Shown here: in pieces, positions 34,965 to 44,647 of the stretch
Layout: each line of letters opens with the position of its first letter
How positions within the stretch are numbered: the first letter of the stretch is position 1
From: Purpureocillium takamizusanense
Taxonomy: Eukaryota > Ascomycota > Sordariomycetes > Hypocreales > Ophiocordycipitaceae
DNA: 64,000 nt
NCBI RefSeq assembly: GCF_022605165.1
Contig: NC_063070.1
Coordinates: forward strand, 3,038,001 to 3,102,000
Direction: 5' to 3'
Notes under the pieces: generated by a model
Told to the model about the DNA's origin: nothing
The model's input: only the letters and a program-made list of their open reading frames with translations
The model's database searches: none
Program-made: the position numbers and the translations under genes

Positions 34965-37900
34965 CTAGTATGCGCCGTTTGTCATTTCGTTGAGTATATC
35001 CCGCGTGATGAGCTTTCCCCTGAGGAGCGCCCTTTCCCCGATACGTGCCTTCTTGGGCGATGGCCGGCGGTTCTCCTTGTCCTGCTGCGAGCCGCCGCCG
35101 TACGCGCCCGTCGTGGTGGTGGTGGTGGTGGTGGTCTTGTGGTTAGTGGTGACTTTCTTGGGTTGCTGCTGCTGCTGCTGCTGCGACGGCCTCTTGGGGG
35201 GCGACCGACAGGCGGGCTGCGTGCCCAGCTCGTCGAAGCGGTGGCTGTCGAGGGCGTCGGGCGGCAGGTCGTAGACCCAGTCGCGCTCCTCCATGAGGGC
35301 GACGAAGCGGCTGAGCATGTTCTTCTCCTCCCTGCCGCTGCCCTTGAGGGTGCCGAGGCTGCCGACGACGAGGAGCTTCGTCTTGGCGCGGGTAAAGGCC
35401 ACGTTGATCCTGCGCCAGTCCTTGAGCAGGTCGCCGATGCTGCCGGCCTCGTTGCTGCGCACCAGGCTGAGCACCACCACCTCCTTGTCGCGGCCCTGGA
35501 AGCGGTCCGTCGTGTGCATCTCGACGGCCCCCGCCGCCCCCCGGAGCCGGTCGCGCAGGCGCGAGAGCTGCGCGCGGTAGTGCGTCATGACGCCCACCTC
35601 GCTGGCGGGCACGCCCGCCGTCAGGAGGCTCTCGACGAGCTGCGACACGATGCGCACCTCGGCCGGGTTGACGATGCGCTTGCCCTGCGCCTCCTCGCGC
35701 ACCAGCGGCCGGATCGTGTCCGTGTTGACGAAGCGCACCCGCGCCTCGCCGTCCACGAGGTCGTGCAGCCAGCACCGCGTCGCCACCGCCGCCGCCGGGC
35801 CGGTGCAAAACGACCGCGGCGTGCCGGGCAGCGAGGCCGAGGCGGCGTCGTAGTGCACGTGGCTGAGCGCGCCGATGCGAGGCACCTCGAGCTTGCGCCT
35901 GCGCAGGGCGTCGTAGCCGCAGCGCAGCCTGCCCTCGTAGATGAGCGTGTTGCTCAGCGTCATAATGTCCTCGCACATGCGGTACTGGTGCTCGAGGTTG
36001 ACCACCGACTGCGGGTGCGCGTCCGACAGGAGCTTGAAGAGGCTCACGTCGAGGCCGCCCTCGCGCGCCTCCTCGTTGCGCACCACCGGTGGCAGCTGGT
36101 TGTGGTCGCCGACGAGCACAAACGCCTTGGCCATGCGGATCGGCCCCGCGCAGATGGGCAGCGTGATCTGCGACGCCTCGTCGACGATGCAGTAGTCGAA
36201 TGACCGCTCCAGGAAGACGGGGTGGTTGATGCCCAGGCACGTCGTCGCCACCACGGGCGTCCCGTGCCAGGCCTCCTTGATCTCCTCAAACGTCTTCTTG
36301 GGCTGGCCCGCGAGATGCGCAAAGTCCTGCACCTCGGGATGCACCTTGGCCGGGGCCCCCAGACGCAAGATGGGGATCCTGTCCGTCTTGAGCTTGAGTA
36401 ATATGTTGTCGACGGCCGTGTGCGTGTGCGACGTGAGCAGCACCGTCTTGCCCTGGGACACGAGCGCGCGGATAATGTGCGCAATCGTCGTCGTCTTGCC
36501 CGTGCCGGGCATGCCCAGCACGAGCGCATAGTCCTCGGCGCTCATGACCTTTTCGATGGCCCTCTTCTGGTCGACGTTGAGGCTGCCCTGGTCCGAGATG
36601 GTGTACTGCGTCGGCGCCGTTTTGAACCGCGGCGCGGCCAGGTCGACAATCAGGCTCCGTATGCGCGGCGCGGTCGGCACATCGTTGGCCATCATCTGCA
36701 CCAGGTTGTTCCTCACCGTCGCCATGCCGTTGCTGAACTCGTCCTGGTCCAGCCGGTACCGGATCGGCGGCTCCTTGATCTTGCCTTGGGTCTGATCCGC
36801 CGGCGCTCCCTCGGCCGCCACGTCCATGATGCTAGCAAAGACCTGGTTGTCTGCCTCGTCGAACCCAGGTTGCCTAATGCGAGCGTTGTGCAGTCGTCTG
36901 TCGACGGCCACGCTTATCCGCTGCCTGCGCACGGCCGTCACGTAGCCGATGGCCAGGGCAAAGTGTCCGTCCTCATCCGACACCACGATGGGCTCGCCAA
37001 CGGCCAGCTCCGACTCGAGGAACGAAAAGCCGGCCGGGTGCTCGCGTTTGACAAAGGTGTAGTGGAAGCGGTTGATACGGGGGTTGTCCGTGTCGACGGA
37101 CGCAGAGCCCTCCTCGATGATGACGTCGGCGAAGCATCGCGACTTCTTCTCGCGCTCGACGCTCGTCATGGTCCACAGTTCCCGCTTCGTCTTTTGTGAT
37201 TCCTTCTCTTCCTTGGTCAAGAGGTTCTCCCACTTGATGAAGAACTCTTGATGCGTTGGCGTGAGGTGCTTGACGACCTCGTCAAACTTTTCGCCCATGC
37301 CACTCGACTCGCCGTCTCCGTCGTCGGCCAGCCGGTGGTAGGTGAAGCACGACGTCTTGGCGTAGCACCTGCCGCACATGTGCTTGCTCTTAAGCATGGG
37401 AGGCAGCTGGACGCTCCGCTCGCGGATGTAGCAGGCCAGCTGGTTCCGCTGCATAATCATGTGCCGCAGCTCGTGTCGCACCGCCGGGATCCGCATCGTC
37501 TTGGACGTCTCCATGTAATACAGGATGCCGCAAGCGATCTCGATGTCGTACCGGTCCGAGAGCAGCAGGGTGTACAGGGCCGTCTGCGCCATGTGGTTGC
37601 TGTTGGCGTGCTTGCCCGTCTTGACCTCGAACGGGACCGTCAACGTCTTCTTCTGCTTCCCGTCCACCATGATGACCTCGACGGTGGCATCAATGTTGCC
37701 CTTGAGCCCGTACATGGGCGACCACACGTGCTCCTCAACGTCGAGCAGCTTGGTGATGGCCATGTTGGCCTTTTTGCCGTTGCGATCCTCGACCATGGCG
37801 TCGGTCTAAAGCAGCGTCAGAGAGGACATGGGGCCAGGGGAGGGAGGGGATGCAGCTTACCTGCGGCTGCGACGACACAAAGGTCTTTGCCCAGTAGCTC

Positions 37901-39914
37901 AGCTCCGTCATCTTCGACTGGAGGTGCTCTCGTGCCGACGGCATGCCGACCTTGATCGTGTAGAGGTCCTCAACGTGCTTCTCGGTAATTCGGTCGATGA
38001 GCTTGGCCAGGTACGGGAGGTCCCACTGGTTCGCGAGCAGGGCCTCCTGGAAGATCTCGTGGAGGATGGTCCCGTACACGAGAGGCGGCGAGGCCTCGCT
38101 CGTCGCCTTGACACGGTCTTGGAGCACGGCCCGGCGCATGCACCCAAACGAGTCCGCCACGACGGTGGCCGAGACCAGCTGATCGGGGTGCAAGATGAGG
38201 AGGTTCTGGGCGTCGTCGATGATGCACTGGCCCCTGAGCGAAAAGTCGCCGATGACGTGCACGTACGACTCGGCGTGCGCGGGCGTATCAAACCACGAGC
38301 CTCGCAGATGCACCGTCTTGACAGCCTTGGATGTGTCGGCCTGGATGATGAGGATCTGCGCAGAGTCAGCAAGGAGAACGAGAAGCCGTCGGTTCACGCA
38401 CCTTTTCCGGACGCGCGTTGTCGTACTGGTCGACGTATTCGCCCTCTAAAACGCTCGTCACTAAGTATCGCTGAATGGTCTTGGCCTTTTGGCTAGTCTA
38501 CCTTGTCTTAGTGAATGGAGCACTGGGAGAGCCTCGCCAGGTCTTGACCTACTGAGGGCTGATGGTGTTGTTGCATGGTTTGCGTTGCGGCGAGCTCGAC
38601 GGCGTCAAAGTCGATGTCGCCGTCAAAGTCGTCTCCAAAGTCGTCTCCCGGACTGCCTGGGGGTTTCGTCCTAGCCGACCTTGGGGTTGTGAGTCCTCGC
38701 CCGGGCGCAGCCGCAGGGCCCTCGTCAAAGATGTCGTCGTCCAAGTCGTCGAACTGGTCCGCTGTCTTGTGGAATCCCGAACCCTTTGGAGCCACTGGAG
38801 CATCTCTCGTCGGAGCGGCTGTCAATGTCGCCGCTTGGGTACTGTTTATGGCGGCCTCGAGCTCGATGAAAGTGTCTTCATCGAAATCGTCGTCGCCGTA
38901 GTCGGACGACGCGGGGTCCGTGACGCCCGCGGCCCGGCAAGGAGACTCGGCCGCGGGGCGCGGCATTCGTCTTGGCGATGGCGACGCCGCCGGCGTCTGG
39001 TGCTCCTGCGCGGGGCCTTGGCAGTTCCCATTGACAGTGTCGAGCAGCGCGGTGACGAGCGACGACTTGGACGCGGCCTCGAGTTCCCTCTGCTGGCTGC
39101 TGCTCTGGCTTCCGAGCTTCGACTTTTCGACCTTTCGCCTTTTCGTCCCGGCCACGCCGCAGCTGACGGCTCGCCTGAGGTTGCTTTCAAGGCGCGGCAC
39201 AAGCGCTTCTCTCGCCGGCTTCGGTGACGACGAAATCATCAGCTGCGCGAGGGCCGGGTTCACGGCGCCGCTCGGCGACCCCGCGCCTTGCTTGAGCTCG
39301 GGCTTGAGCGAGTAGCGGTCCCATAGCTCGAGGGTTGGGTCGGCGTGCGGCGACTTTAGGGCCCTTGTGAGCTTCTCGACGTTTACGGCGGGCGTGTTGG
39401 GGTTTGCCAGGGGCGAAGATGTCGGCGACGAGCTTCGCGCACGCTTGCGCTTGCGGGCCATGACGGGCGACAGGATGCCCCTGTAGGCAGGGTCCTCGCG
39501 GTTGTTCCACATGATCTTGTCGTTGGGGGACGTGTCGGCCTGCTCTTCTGGCGCTGCTGCCGTACTCGGCTCCACGAGGTCCCGCCAATTGAGCCTCGTC
39601 AGGGGCGTGGTCTTGGAGGAGGCCTCGCCACCTATGGCGCCCGCCGGCTGGTCCTCGCCTCCTGACCCGGCATCATCGGAGGGCTGGTATTGGAACTTGC
39701 TGAGCTTGTTCTTGGTCGTCTCGGACACGGGCGGCAGTTTGCCCCTTGGTGTTTGCAGGTTGACGGGGTGGCTGTGTGATCGCTGCCACGGCTGTCGGTT
39801 CTGTTGTTGTTGTCGGTCAGCTCTCTCTCCCATCTCTCGACGCGATGGGCCATCAGCCGGCTGGCTCACCTTGCTCAGCCCGACACGCTCAGAGTAGGAC
39901 TTCTGCAGCGGCAT
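34965..39914 (-). CDS. DNA2: DNA replication ATP-dependent helicase/nuclease Dna2
   Basis: Exons (minus strand) 39914-38553, 38497-38402, 38355-37861 and 37805-34965 give 1597 aa. A further stop-free 78-nt intron at 39869-39792 probably removes 26 residues, turning GLSK-VSQP... into GLSK-PWQRSHSHP. Dna2 trims long 5' flaps in Okazaki-fragment maturation and resects breaks. The disordered N-terminus is followed by the RecB-type nuclease domain (GSWFDTP, VYGTILHEIFQEAL, PFEVKTGK). Four Fe-S cysteines fit at about 558, 795, 798 and 804 (SFGCMRR; MCGRCYAKTSC). The SF1 helicase has Walker A GMPGTGKTTT (about 1080), DEASQ, GDHNQLPP, TTDRFQGRDK and NVAFTRAKTKL. The C-terminus carries poly-Gln and poly-Thr runs unlike most relatives. 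A start further upstream is unlikely because MPLQKSYSERVG matches fungal Dna2 N-termini. Confidence 0.93.
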
Positions 39915-40354
39915 GTTGCGCAGTGGTCATGGCCGAACATTGACGTCGCGGCCCGCATCTGTGAAGTGACGAACAATGAAGATGGAACATGAATTCCACA
40001 CGGCAAGGGATGGCTGGTTGGTGGTGGGAGACGCGTTTAGCCGTTGGGCGTCGCGTCCAGCGCACCCTAAACACCCCACCAGGACGCGCGCGCTAACACA
40101 CGGGGCAGCCCGCAGGCGCACGCGGGACTTGCCCAGCAACCAGGCCCATCACGTGTGTCTTATCGATAATGCTGGTCCTCCCCTCCGAGCGCTCCGCCCG
40201 CAGCTGGGCTGGGCTGGCCAAACGACTCTTGCGTCACCGGCTGCCAAAAGTACGTACCGCCCCCCGGCCATCAAACCCACCTCACCTCACCCATGCATCT
40301 CCGGTGACTGCGTCGTCTCGCCATTGCGCAACGCCAACCGCTCAACGCAGCACC
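39915..40354. promoter_or_regulatory. Divergent promoter shared by DNA2 and the gene at 40355
   Basis: 440 bp between two divergent ATGs. It contains a perfect MCB element near DNA2 and a pyrimidine/AC-rich leader before 40355. The region may serve both genes. Confidence 0.6.
40031..40036. promoter_or_regulatory. MCB-type element ACGCGT upstream of DNA2
   Basis: The palindrome ACGCGT, in gagacgcgttta, lies 117 nt upstream of the DNA2 start. ACGCGT is the Mlu I cell-cycle box bound by the MBF (Swi6-Mbp1 type) factor, which drives replication genes at G1/S in yeasts. In G/C-rich DNA a single hexamer can occur by chance. Confidence 0.45.
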
Positions 40355-41707
40355 ATGGACAACCCGAACCCCAACGCCGGCGCCGGCGGCGGTGGCGGTA
40401 GCGGTAGCGGTAGCGATCCGCAGCAGCAGCAGCAGCAACACGCCATGAGCCGCGCCGAGTACTCGCGCAACGTCCGCGCCGCCATCGAGGAGAAGCGGCA
40501 GCAGGCGCTCCACAACCGGCAGCGCTTCGAGCCCATCGTGCACGAGCAGCTGCAGCGCCTGCTGCGCGACTACCAGCCCCCGCTGTACGCGCGCCTGCGC
40601 GGCTTCGGGCGCGAGCAGACGCTCGCCCTCGCCGAGTCGACCGTCTCGTCGCTCGCCGCCGCCAACCGCCGCGCCTTTAGCGACGCGGAGACGCAGGCCC
40701 TCGCCGAGCACTTCGTCGACAGCATCCACACCATGCTCGTCTGGAAGTGGGCCATGACGGGCCTCGCCGCCTACATGACCTACCGCGGCCGCAACACCTG
40801 GCGCTTCCCCTTCCTGCGCCCCAAGATGAACGGCCGCCTGCTGCCCAGCCCCGTCACCGGCGGGCCCCTCGTCAAGGTCATGTGGCACTCGGCGCGCTTC
40901 GTCGCCTACTACGGCGCCATCTGGGTCCTCGGCGAGCCCATCTTCCAGGGCGCCAACTTCATGCGCTACCGCGCCGCCATGGAGCAGGACCCGCGCCTGG
41001 CCGCGATGCTGCGCGACGGCAAGGCCCGCGCGCAGGAGGTCTTTGACCAGGTGTCGCACGGCCAGGCCGGCGGCGGCGGCGTACCGAGTGACCGATACGG
41101 AAGCTCCGGGGATCAGTATGGCGGCGGCGGCGGTGACCAGTACGGCAACTCAGGCGAGCAATACGGCGAGCAGTGGAACTCCGAGTCGCAGCCACAGCGC
41201 CCGACGGCCAGCATACCCGCCCGAGCCCAATCCGCTTGGACACAATACCGCTCCCCCGAGACGCAGTCGCAGCAGCCGCAGCCATCGGCCCCGCAGCAAG
41301 ACTCCTGGGACTCCTTCTCCGACGTAGACGACGCCTCGCCCGTAGCCCCCACCGCGCAGGGCCAGCAGGACGCCTCCGCCAACTACGGCGGCGGCTCCGC
41401 ATGGGACCGCGTCCGGCAGCAGGCCCAGTATCAGCCGAAGCGCGGCCCGCAGCAGCAGCAACAACAGCAACAGCAACAGCCCCAACAATCGTGGCAGGCA
41501 CCACAGGGCACGGGCGGCTGGGCCAGCGAGGACGACGCCAGCCCGCAGCGCGGCTCCAGGGACAGCTACTCGTTCTCCAACGCCGACGAGGAACGTGCCT
41601 TGGCCAAGAGCCAGGCGCAGAGGGAGTTTGACCAATTACTCGAGCGGGAGCGGCGCGGGACGGATCAGGAGCAAGGGTCGTCATCATCGTGGGGGAGAAG
41701 GAGGTAG
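40355..41707 (+). CDS. Conserved ascomycete protein of unknown function with two hydrophobic segments
   Basis: Intronless, 450 aa. The ATG (caccatggac) is the first after a leader with several stops. The N-terminal half is conserved-looking: a charged helical region with RAEYSRNVRAAIEEKRQQ (about 30-48), a helix-rich stretch to about 125, a hydrophobic stretch VWKWAMTGLAAYMTY (about 129-143) and a second one around VAYYGAIWVLGEPIF (about 180-200). Two short hydrophobic helices separated by a basic loop suggest a hairpin membrane protein. The C-terminal half is disordered, with Gly/Tyr/Gln repeats (QYG and poly-Gln about 365-380) and an acidic-basic end. I recognise its general type among unannotated fungal proteins but know no function. 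Divergently arranged with DNA2. Confidence 0.75.
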   Translation: MDNPNPNAGAGGGGGSGSGSDPQQQQQQHAMSRAEYSRNVRAAIEEKRQQALHNRQRFEPIVHEQLQRLLRDYQPPLYARLRGFGREQTLALAESTVSSLAAANRRAFSDAETQALAEHFVDSIHTMLVWKWAMTGLAAYMTYRGRNTWRFPFLRPKMNGRLLPSPVTGGPLVKVMWHSARFVAYYGAIWVLGEPIFQGANFMRYRAAMEQDPRLAAMLRDGKARAQEVFDQVSHGQAGGGGVPSDRYGSSGDQYGGGGGDQYGNSGEQYGEQWNSESQPQRPTASIPARAQSAWTQYRSPETQSQQPQPSAPQQDSWDSFSDVDDASPVAPTAQGQQDASANYGGGSAWDRVRQQAQYQPKRGPQQQQQQQQQQPQQSWQAPQGTGGWASEDDASPQRGSRDSYSFSNADEERALAKSQAQREFDQLLERERRGTDQEQGSSSSWGRRR

Positions 41708-41875
41708 AGCGTGTCATTATAAATCCAAGGCTAGTCCATGTACAATAACAATATGCATCACGGCTCAAAGGCAGTCCCGGCGAGTCGAGACAGCCGATAC
41801 GGTCCAATTGGATCTATTTCAAGTCGGTCAAACACAGTACTCAAGACGCAAAACCAACATGTACGCGACCTTCCG

Positions 41876-44647
41876 CTACGGCTTCACGTCATCGTGTACC
41901 TCGACCGGCTCAACCTCATTACCGCCGTCTTCCTCCTTGACCGTTGCCTCTAGGATGCTCTCGCCAGCCATGTTGGCCGCCAGGGTCGCCTCCTTGACCG
42001 GCTCATCCGGGTTGGCAGTCTCATCCGGCTCCTTCGACTTCGGCTGCTTGGGTGCCTGCTCAGGCGCCTTGATCGTTTCCTCAGGCTCCTTTGGCTCCGC
42101 GGCAGTCTTCACGGCCGGGGGCTCTTCGACTGGAGCCGCCTCAGGGGGCTCCTCGGGCACCGTCTTCTCCGGACTTGACACCAGGGGCTCGACCATTGGC
42201 GCCTCGGGCTCAGCCTCCGCCTCACCGCCGAGCGCCACGTAACCGCCGTCGGGATCAATTGACCACGACATCTGAGGCAGCGAAAATGATAATGTCGGCG
42301 CAGCGGCGGCGGGAGCTGCAGCAGGGCTCTTGGCCGGGGCTCTACGCTGAGGACCGCGAGCCCGGCCCTTTCGCGCGTCTGACAGGGGGGCCTTCTCCTT
42401 CTCCTCAACAGGCTCTTCCTCCTTAGCTGTCTCTTCCTTCTTGTGCGCCTGCGGCCCGAGCTGGAGCCGCTTGTTCAGGTCGCTCATGAAGCCCGCCTGC
42501 AGGGCTGCAATTTTGCTGCCTGTGGGACGACTGGGCACCGGCGGCTTCGGTTTAGAGAAGGAGCCTTCCTTTGAATCCCCCGACGTGCTCTTAGTGGGAC
42601 GGGGAGGGATCTGGGGCTTCGGCTTGTCGGACACGGGCGGGCGCCCCTTGGCTGAATCGTCACCGCTTCCCTGCCGGGCTTGCGGGCGCTCAGGGATGCT
42701 GGGCGGCTCCGACGTCTGAGACGGCTTCTTCGCAGGCCGGACCGGAATCTCAGGCTTCTTGTCTTCCGTCGGCGATCCGGAGACGGTCGCCTCGTGGCAG
42801 TGGCTTTCCGGAGCATCCTCCCACACGTCACGGCTGGGGAACCGCCGGGAAGAAGCCGGGCGCTCGCGCTTAGCTTGCAGATGCGGCTGGTGGCCGATCC
42901 ACGTGGGCTTATCCTCAGAGAGAGGCAGGAAGTTGTTGACGCGGCCGCTGGCCTCCTTCTCGGCCAGCTGCTCCTGGTACTGCGCAAAGGCCTGCGCCGG
43001 GGTGATTGGGCGGTCCTCGTGGTAGGCCGAAGACCGCCGCCGGTTCTGGTCGGGCACTTCGGGCGTGGACACGGTCGCTGTGTAGTGAACGCTACTGGGG
43101 GCGTCCTCCCAGATGTCCTTGCTGGGGAAGTGATGACGGCACTCGTTCTCATCGGCGGGCTCGTGCTTAGGCTTCTCCACCTGCCTAACGTCCTTGCCCT
43201 CGTCGTTGAATAGCGGCTCGTATTCCTCCACGTCCTCCAGCGTCGTCGCGTTGTACTCCGGCTGAGAGATGGTGACGCGAATGCTGCTGGTGCGGCTGGT
43301 GGGGCGGCTGGGCGCTTCCTCATAGCTCTGCGAGCTGCGGCGGCGCTCAAGGTGAGGGCGCACAGCGGGGTGATGATGATTGCGCTCCTTTTCCTTGAGC
43401 ACCTCGTCCTGGGCCAGGATCGGGGCGGTGTAGTCTTCCTCTTCGCCACCCTCGGCGTTGTCCTCGTCGCCGTACTGGTAGAACTCGGGATGCCTGGCGT
43501 CGTCCACGTGAATGGGCTTGTCTCCCGCCTCGGCGTCAGATGTGGCCTTGTCGGTGACGCCCTTGGCGATGGTGGACGTGGGACGCGAGGACATGCGTGT
43601 GGCGTACTCTTCGCTGGCCTGGAAGGCGACCTCGTCCGTGGGCGTGCCACGCATGTCGGCGATGCCTGATCCATCATTAGCAGATGGCCTCGTGAAACCA
43701 TCAGTATACCTACTCTGGGCAGCCTGGCGGTTGGCTGTGTCTCGCACGAGCTTGTTCAGGTCGGAGCTGCTCATGGCGTAGTTGTTTTGGCGATCGTGTA
43801 GCGGCGTGTGCTTTTCTCGCTCGAGTGCCTCTGGGTGCTTCTGGTAGTAGGCCTTGTCGAGCTTGTCCTGGGGCGTCATGCCGTGGCCGTGAAGGCCGTA
43901 GCTACCGGGTGGGAGACGGGTGGCGCTGTGCTTGCGGTTGTGATGCTTCTTGTTGCCATTGCTCTCGGCGCCGGGACCGGGAGAAGGGGCCTGGACGTCG
44001 CCCAGGTGAGGGTTCATGGGCACGCGCTGGCCGATCTCGGGGATGCCGTGCTCGTCCTCGGTGTGGTGGTCGCTGTAGGCGGACAGGGTGCTGCTGGGGC
44101 GCTTCTTCTGGCTGAAGCTGTTGCGGGAGCCGGAGCGCTCGCCGGCGTCGCTCGTGGGGCGGCCGATGCCAAAGGACGCGGCCTTGTCCGAGTCGGTGCG
44201 CGTCACGGCCATGACCTGCTGCTTGGCGCTGACGGCGGGCAGCGAGGGTTTGGGGGCGTGGAGCTTGAGATCCTCGCCGACGGTGCGCGTCTGCTCGGGG
44301 GACGTCGTCCGCTCGTGCTCCAGCTCGCTGGCGACTGCGCTGTACTCAACGCCCTCCTCGCCAACCGAGGGCATCGGCACGCTACCGGAGCGCTCGACGG
44401 GGTCCTCGGCGTGCTCCTTGTGGGCGTAGTGGGCGCTCAGGCGGGTGGCGTTGGGGTCCCGCGGAGCGATGCCGCCGTGCAGGGGCGAGGGCGCGAAGCG
44501 GTCGGGGTTGGGCGAGACGGAGCGGTCGAGTCTCTTGTTGACGGGCCGCGGAGGGATCTTAGGCATGCCCGCGGAGGCGTCCTTGTCCGTCGCCCTGGAC
44601 GGACGGGGCGGCACGACGGGTGTCTGTTGCATGGCGGCTGCTGACAT
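41876..44647 (-). CDS. AIM21: Aim21 family actin-patch regulator
   Basis: 923 aa if unspliced, but a 48-nt stop-free intron at 43713-43666 is probable (donor gtaggt, branch gctaatg, acceptor tcag), giving 907 aa and joining NRQAAQ to SIADMRGTPTD. The protein is nearly all polar and disordered, with many PxxP motifs (PVVPPRPSR, KIPPRPVNKR, IPPRPTK, PVPSRPTGSK) fit for SH3 partners. The family signature near residues 710-770 is IAALQAGFMSDLNKRLQLGP, then LSDARKGRARGPQRR. Yeast Aim21 binds Tda2 and capping protein and limits barbed-end growth at cortical actin patches, and its loss alters mitochondrial inheritance. The C-terminal 120 residues are Glu/Pro/Ala-rich. No membrane segment. Confidence 0.85.
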   Translation of the reverse strand: MSAAAMQQTPVVPPRPSRATDKDASAGMPKIPPRPVNKRLDRSVSPNPDRFAPSPLHGGIAPRDPNATRLSAHYAHKEHAEDPVERSGSVPMPSVGEEGVEYSAVASELEHERTTSPEQTRTVGEDLKLHAPKPSLPAVSAKQQVMAVTRTDSDKAASFGIGRPTSDAGERSGSRNSFSQKKRPSSTLSAYSDHHTEDEHGIPEIGQRVPMNPHLGDVQAPSPGPGAESNGNKKHHNRKHSATRLPPGSYGLHGHGMTPQDKLDKAYYQKHPEALEREKHTPLHDRQNNYAMSSSDLNKLVRDTANRQAAQSRYTDGFTRPSANDGSGIADMRGTPTDEVAFQASEEYATRMSSRPTSTIAKGVTDKATSDAEAGDKPIHVDDARHPEFYQYGDEDNAEGGEEEDYTAPILAQDEVLKEKERNHHHPAVRPHLERRRSSQSYEEAPSRPTSRTSSIRVTISQPEYNATTLEDVEEYEPLFNDEGKDVRQVEKPKHEPADENECRHHFPSKDIWEDAPSSVHYTATVSTPEVPDQNRRRSSAYHEDRPITPAQAFAQYQEQLAEKEASGRVNNFLPLSEDKPTWIGHQPHLQAKRERPASSRRFPSRDVWEDAPESHCHEATVSGSPTEDKKPEIPVRPAKKPSQTSEPPSIPERPQARQGSGDDSAKGRPPVSDKPKPQIPPRPTKSTSGDSKEGSFSKPKPPVPSRPTGSKIAALQAGFMSDLNKRLQLGPQAHKKEETAKEEEPVEEKEKAPLSDARKGRARGPQRRAPAKSPAAAPAAAAPTLSFSLPQMSWSIDPDGGYVALGGEAEAEPEAPMVEPLVSSPEKTVPEEPPEAAPVEEPPAVKTAAEPKEPEETIKAPEQAPKQPKSKEPDETANPDEPVKEATLAANMAGESILEATVKEEDGGNEVEPVEVHDDVKP

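Noticed and set aside
34923..36203. A 426-residue open frame on the plus strand opposite DNA2
   Set aside because: His/Arg/Ala/Val-rich antisense shadow of the helicase domain.
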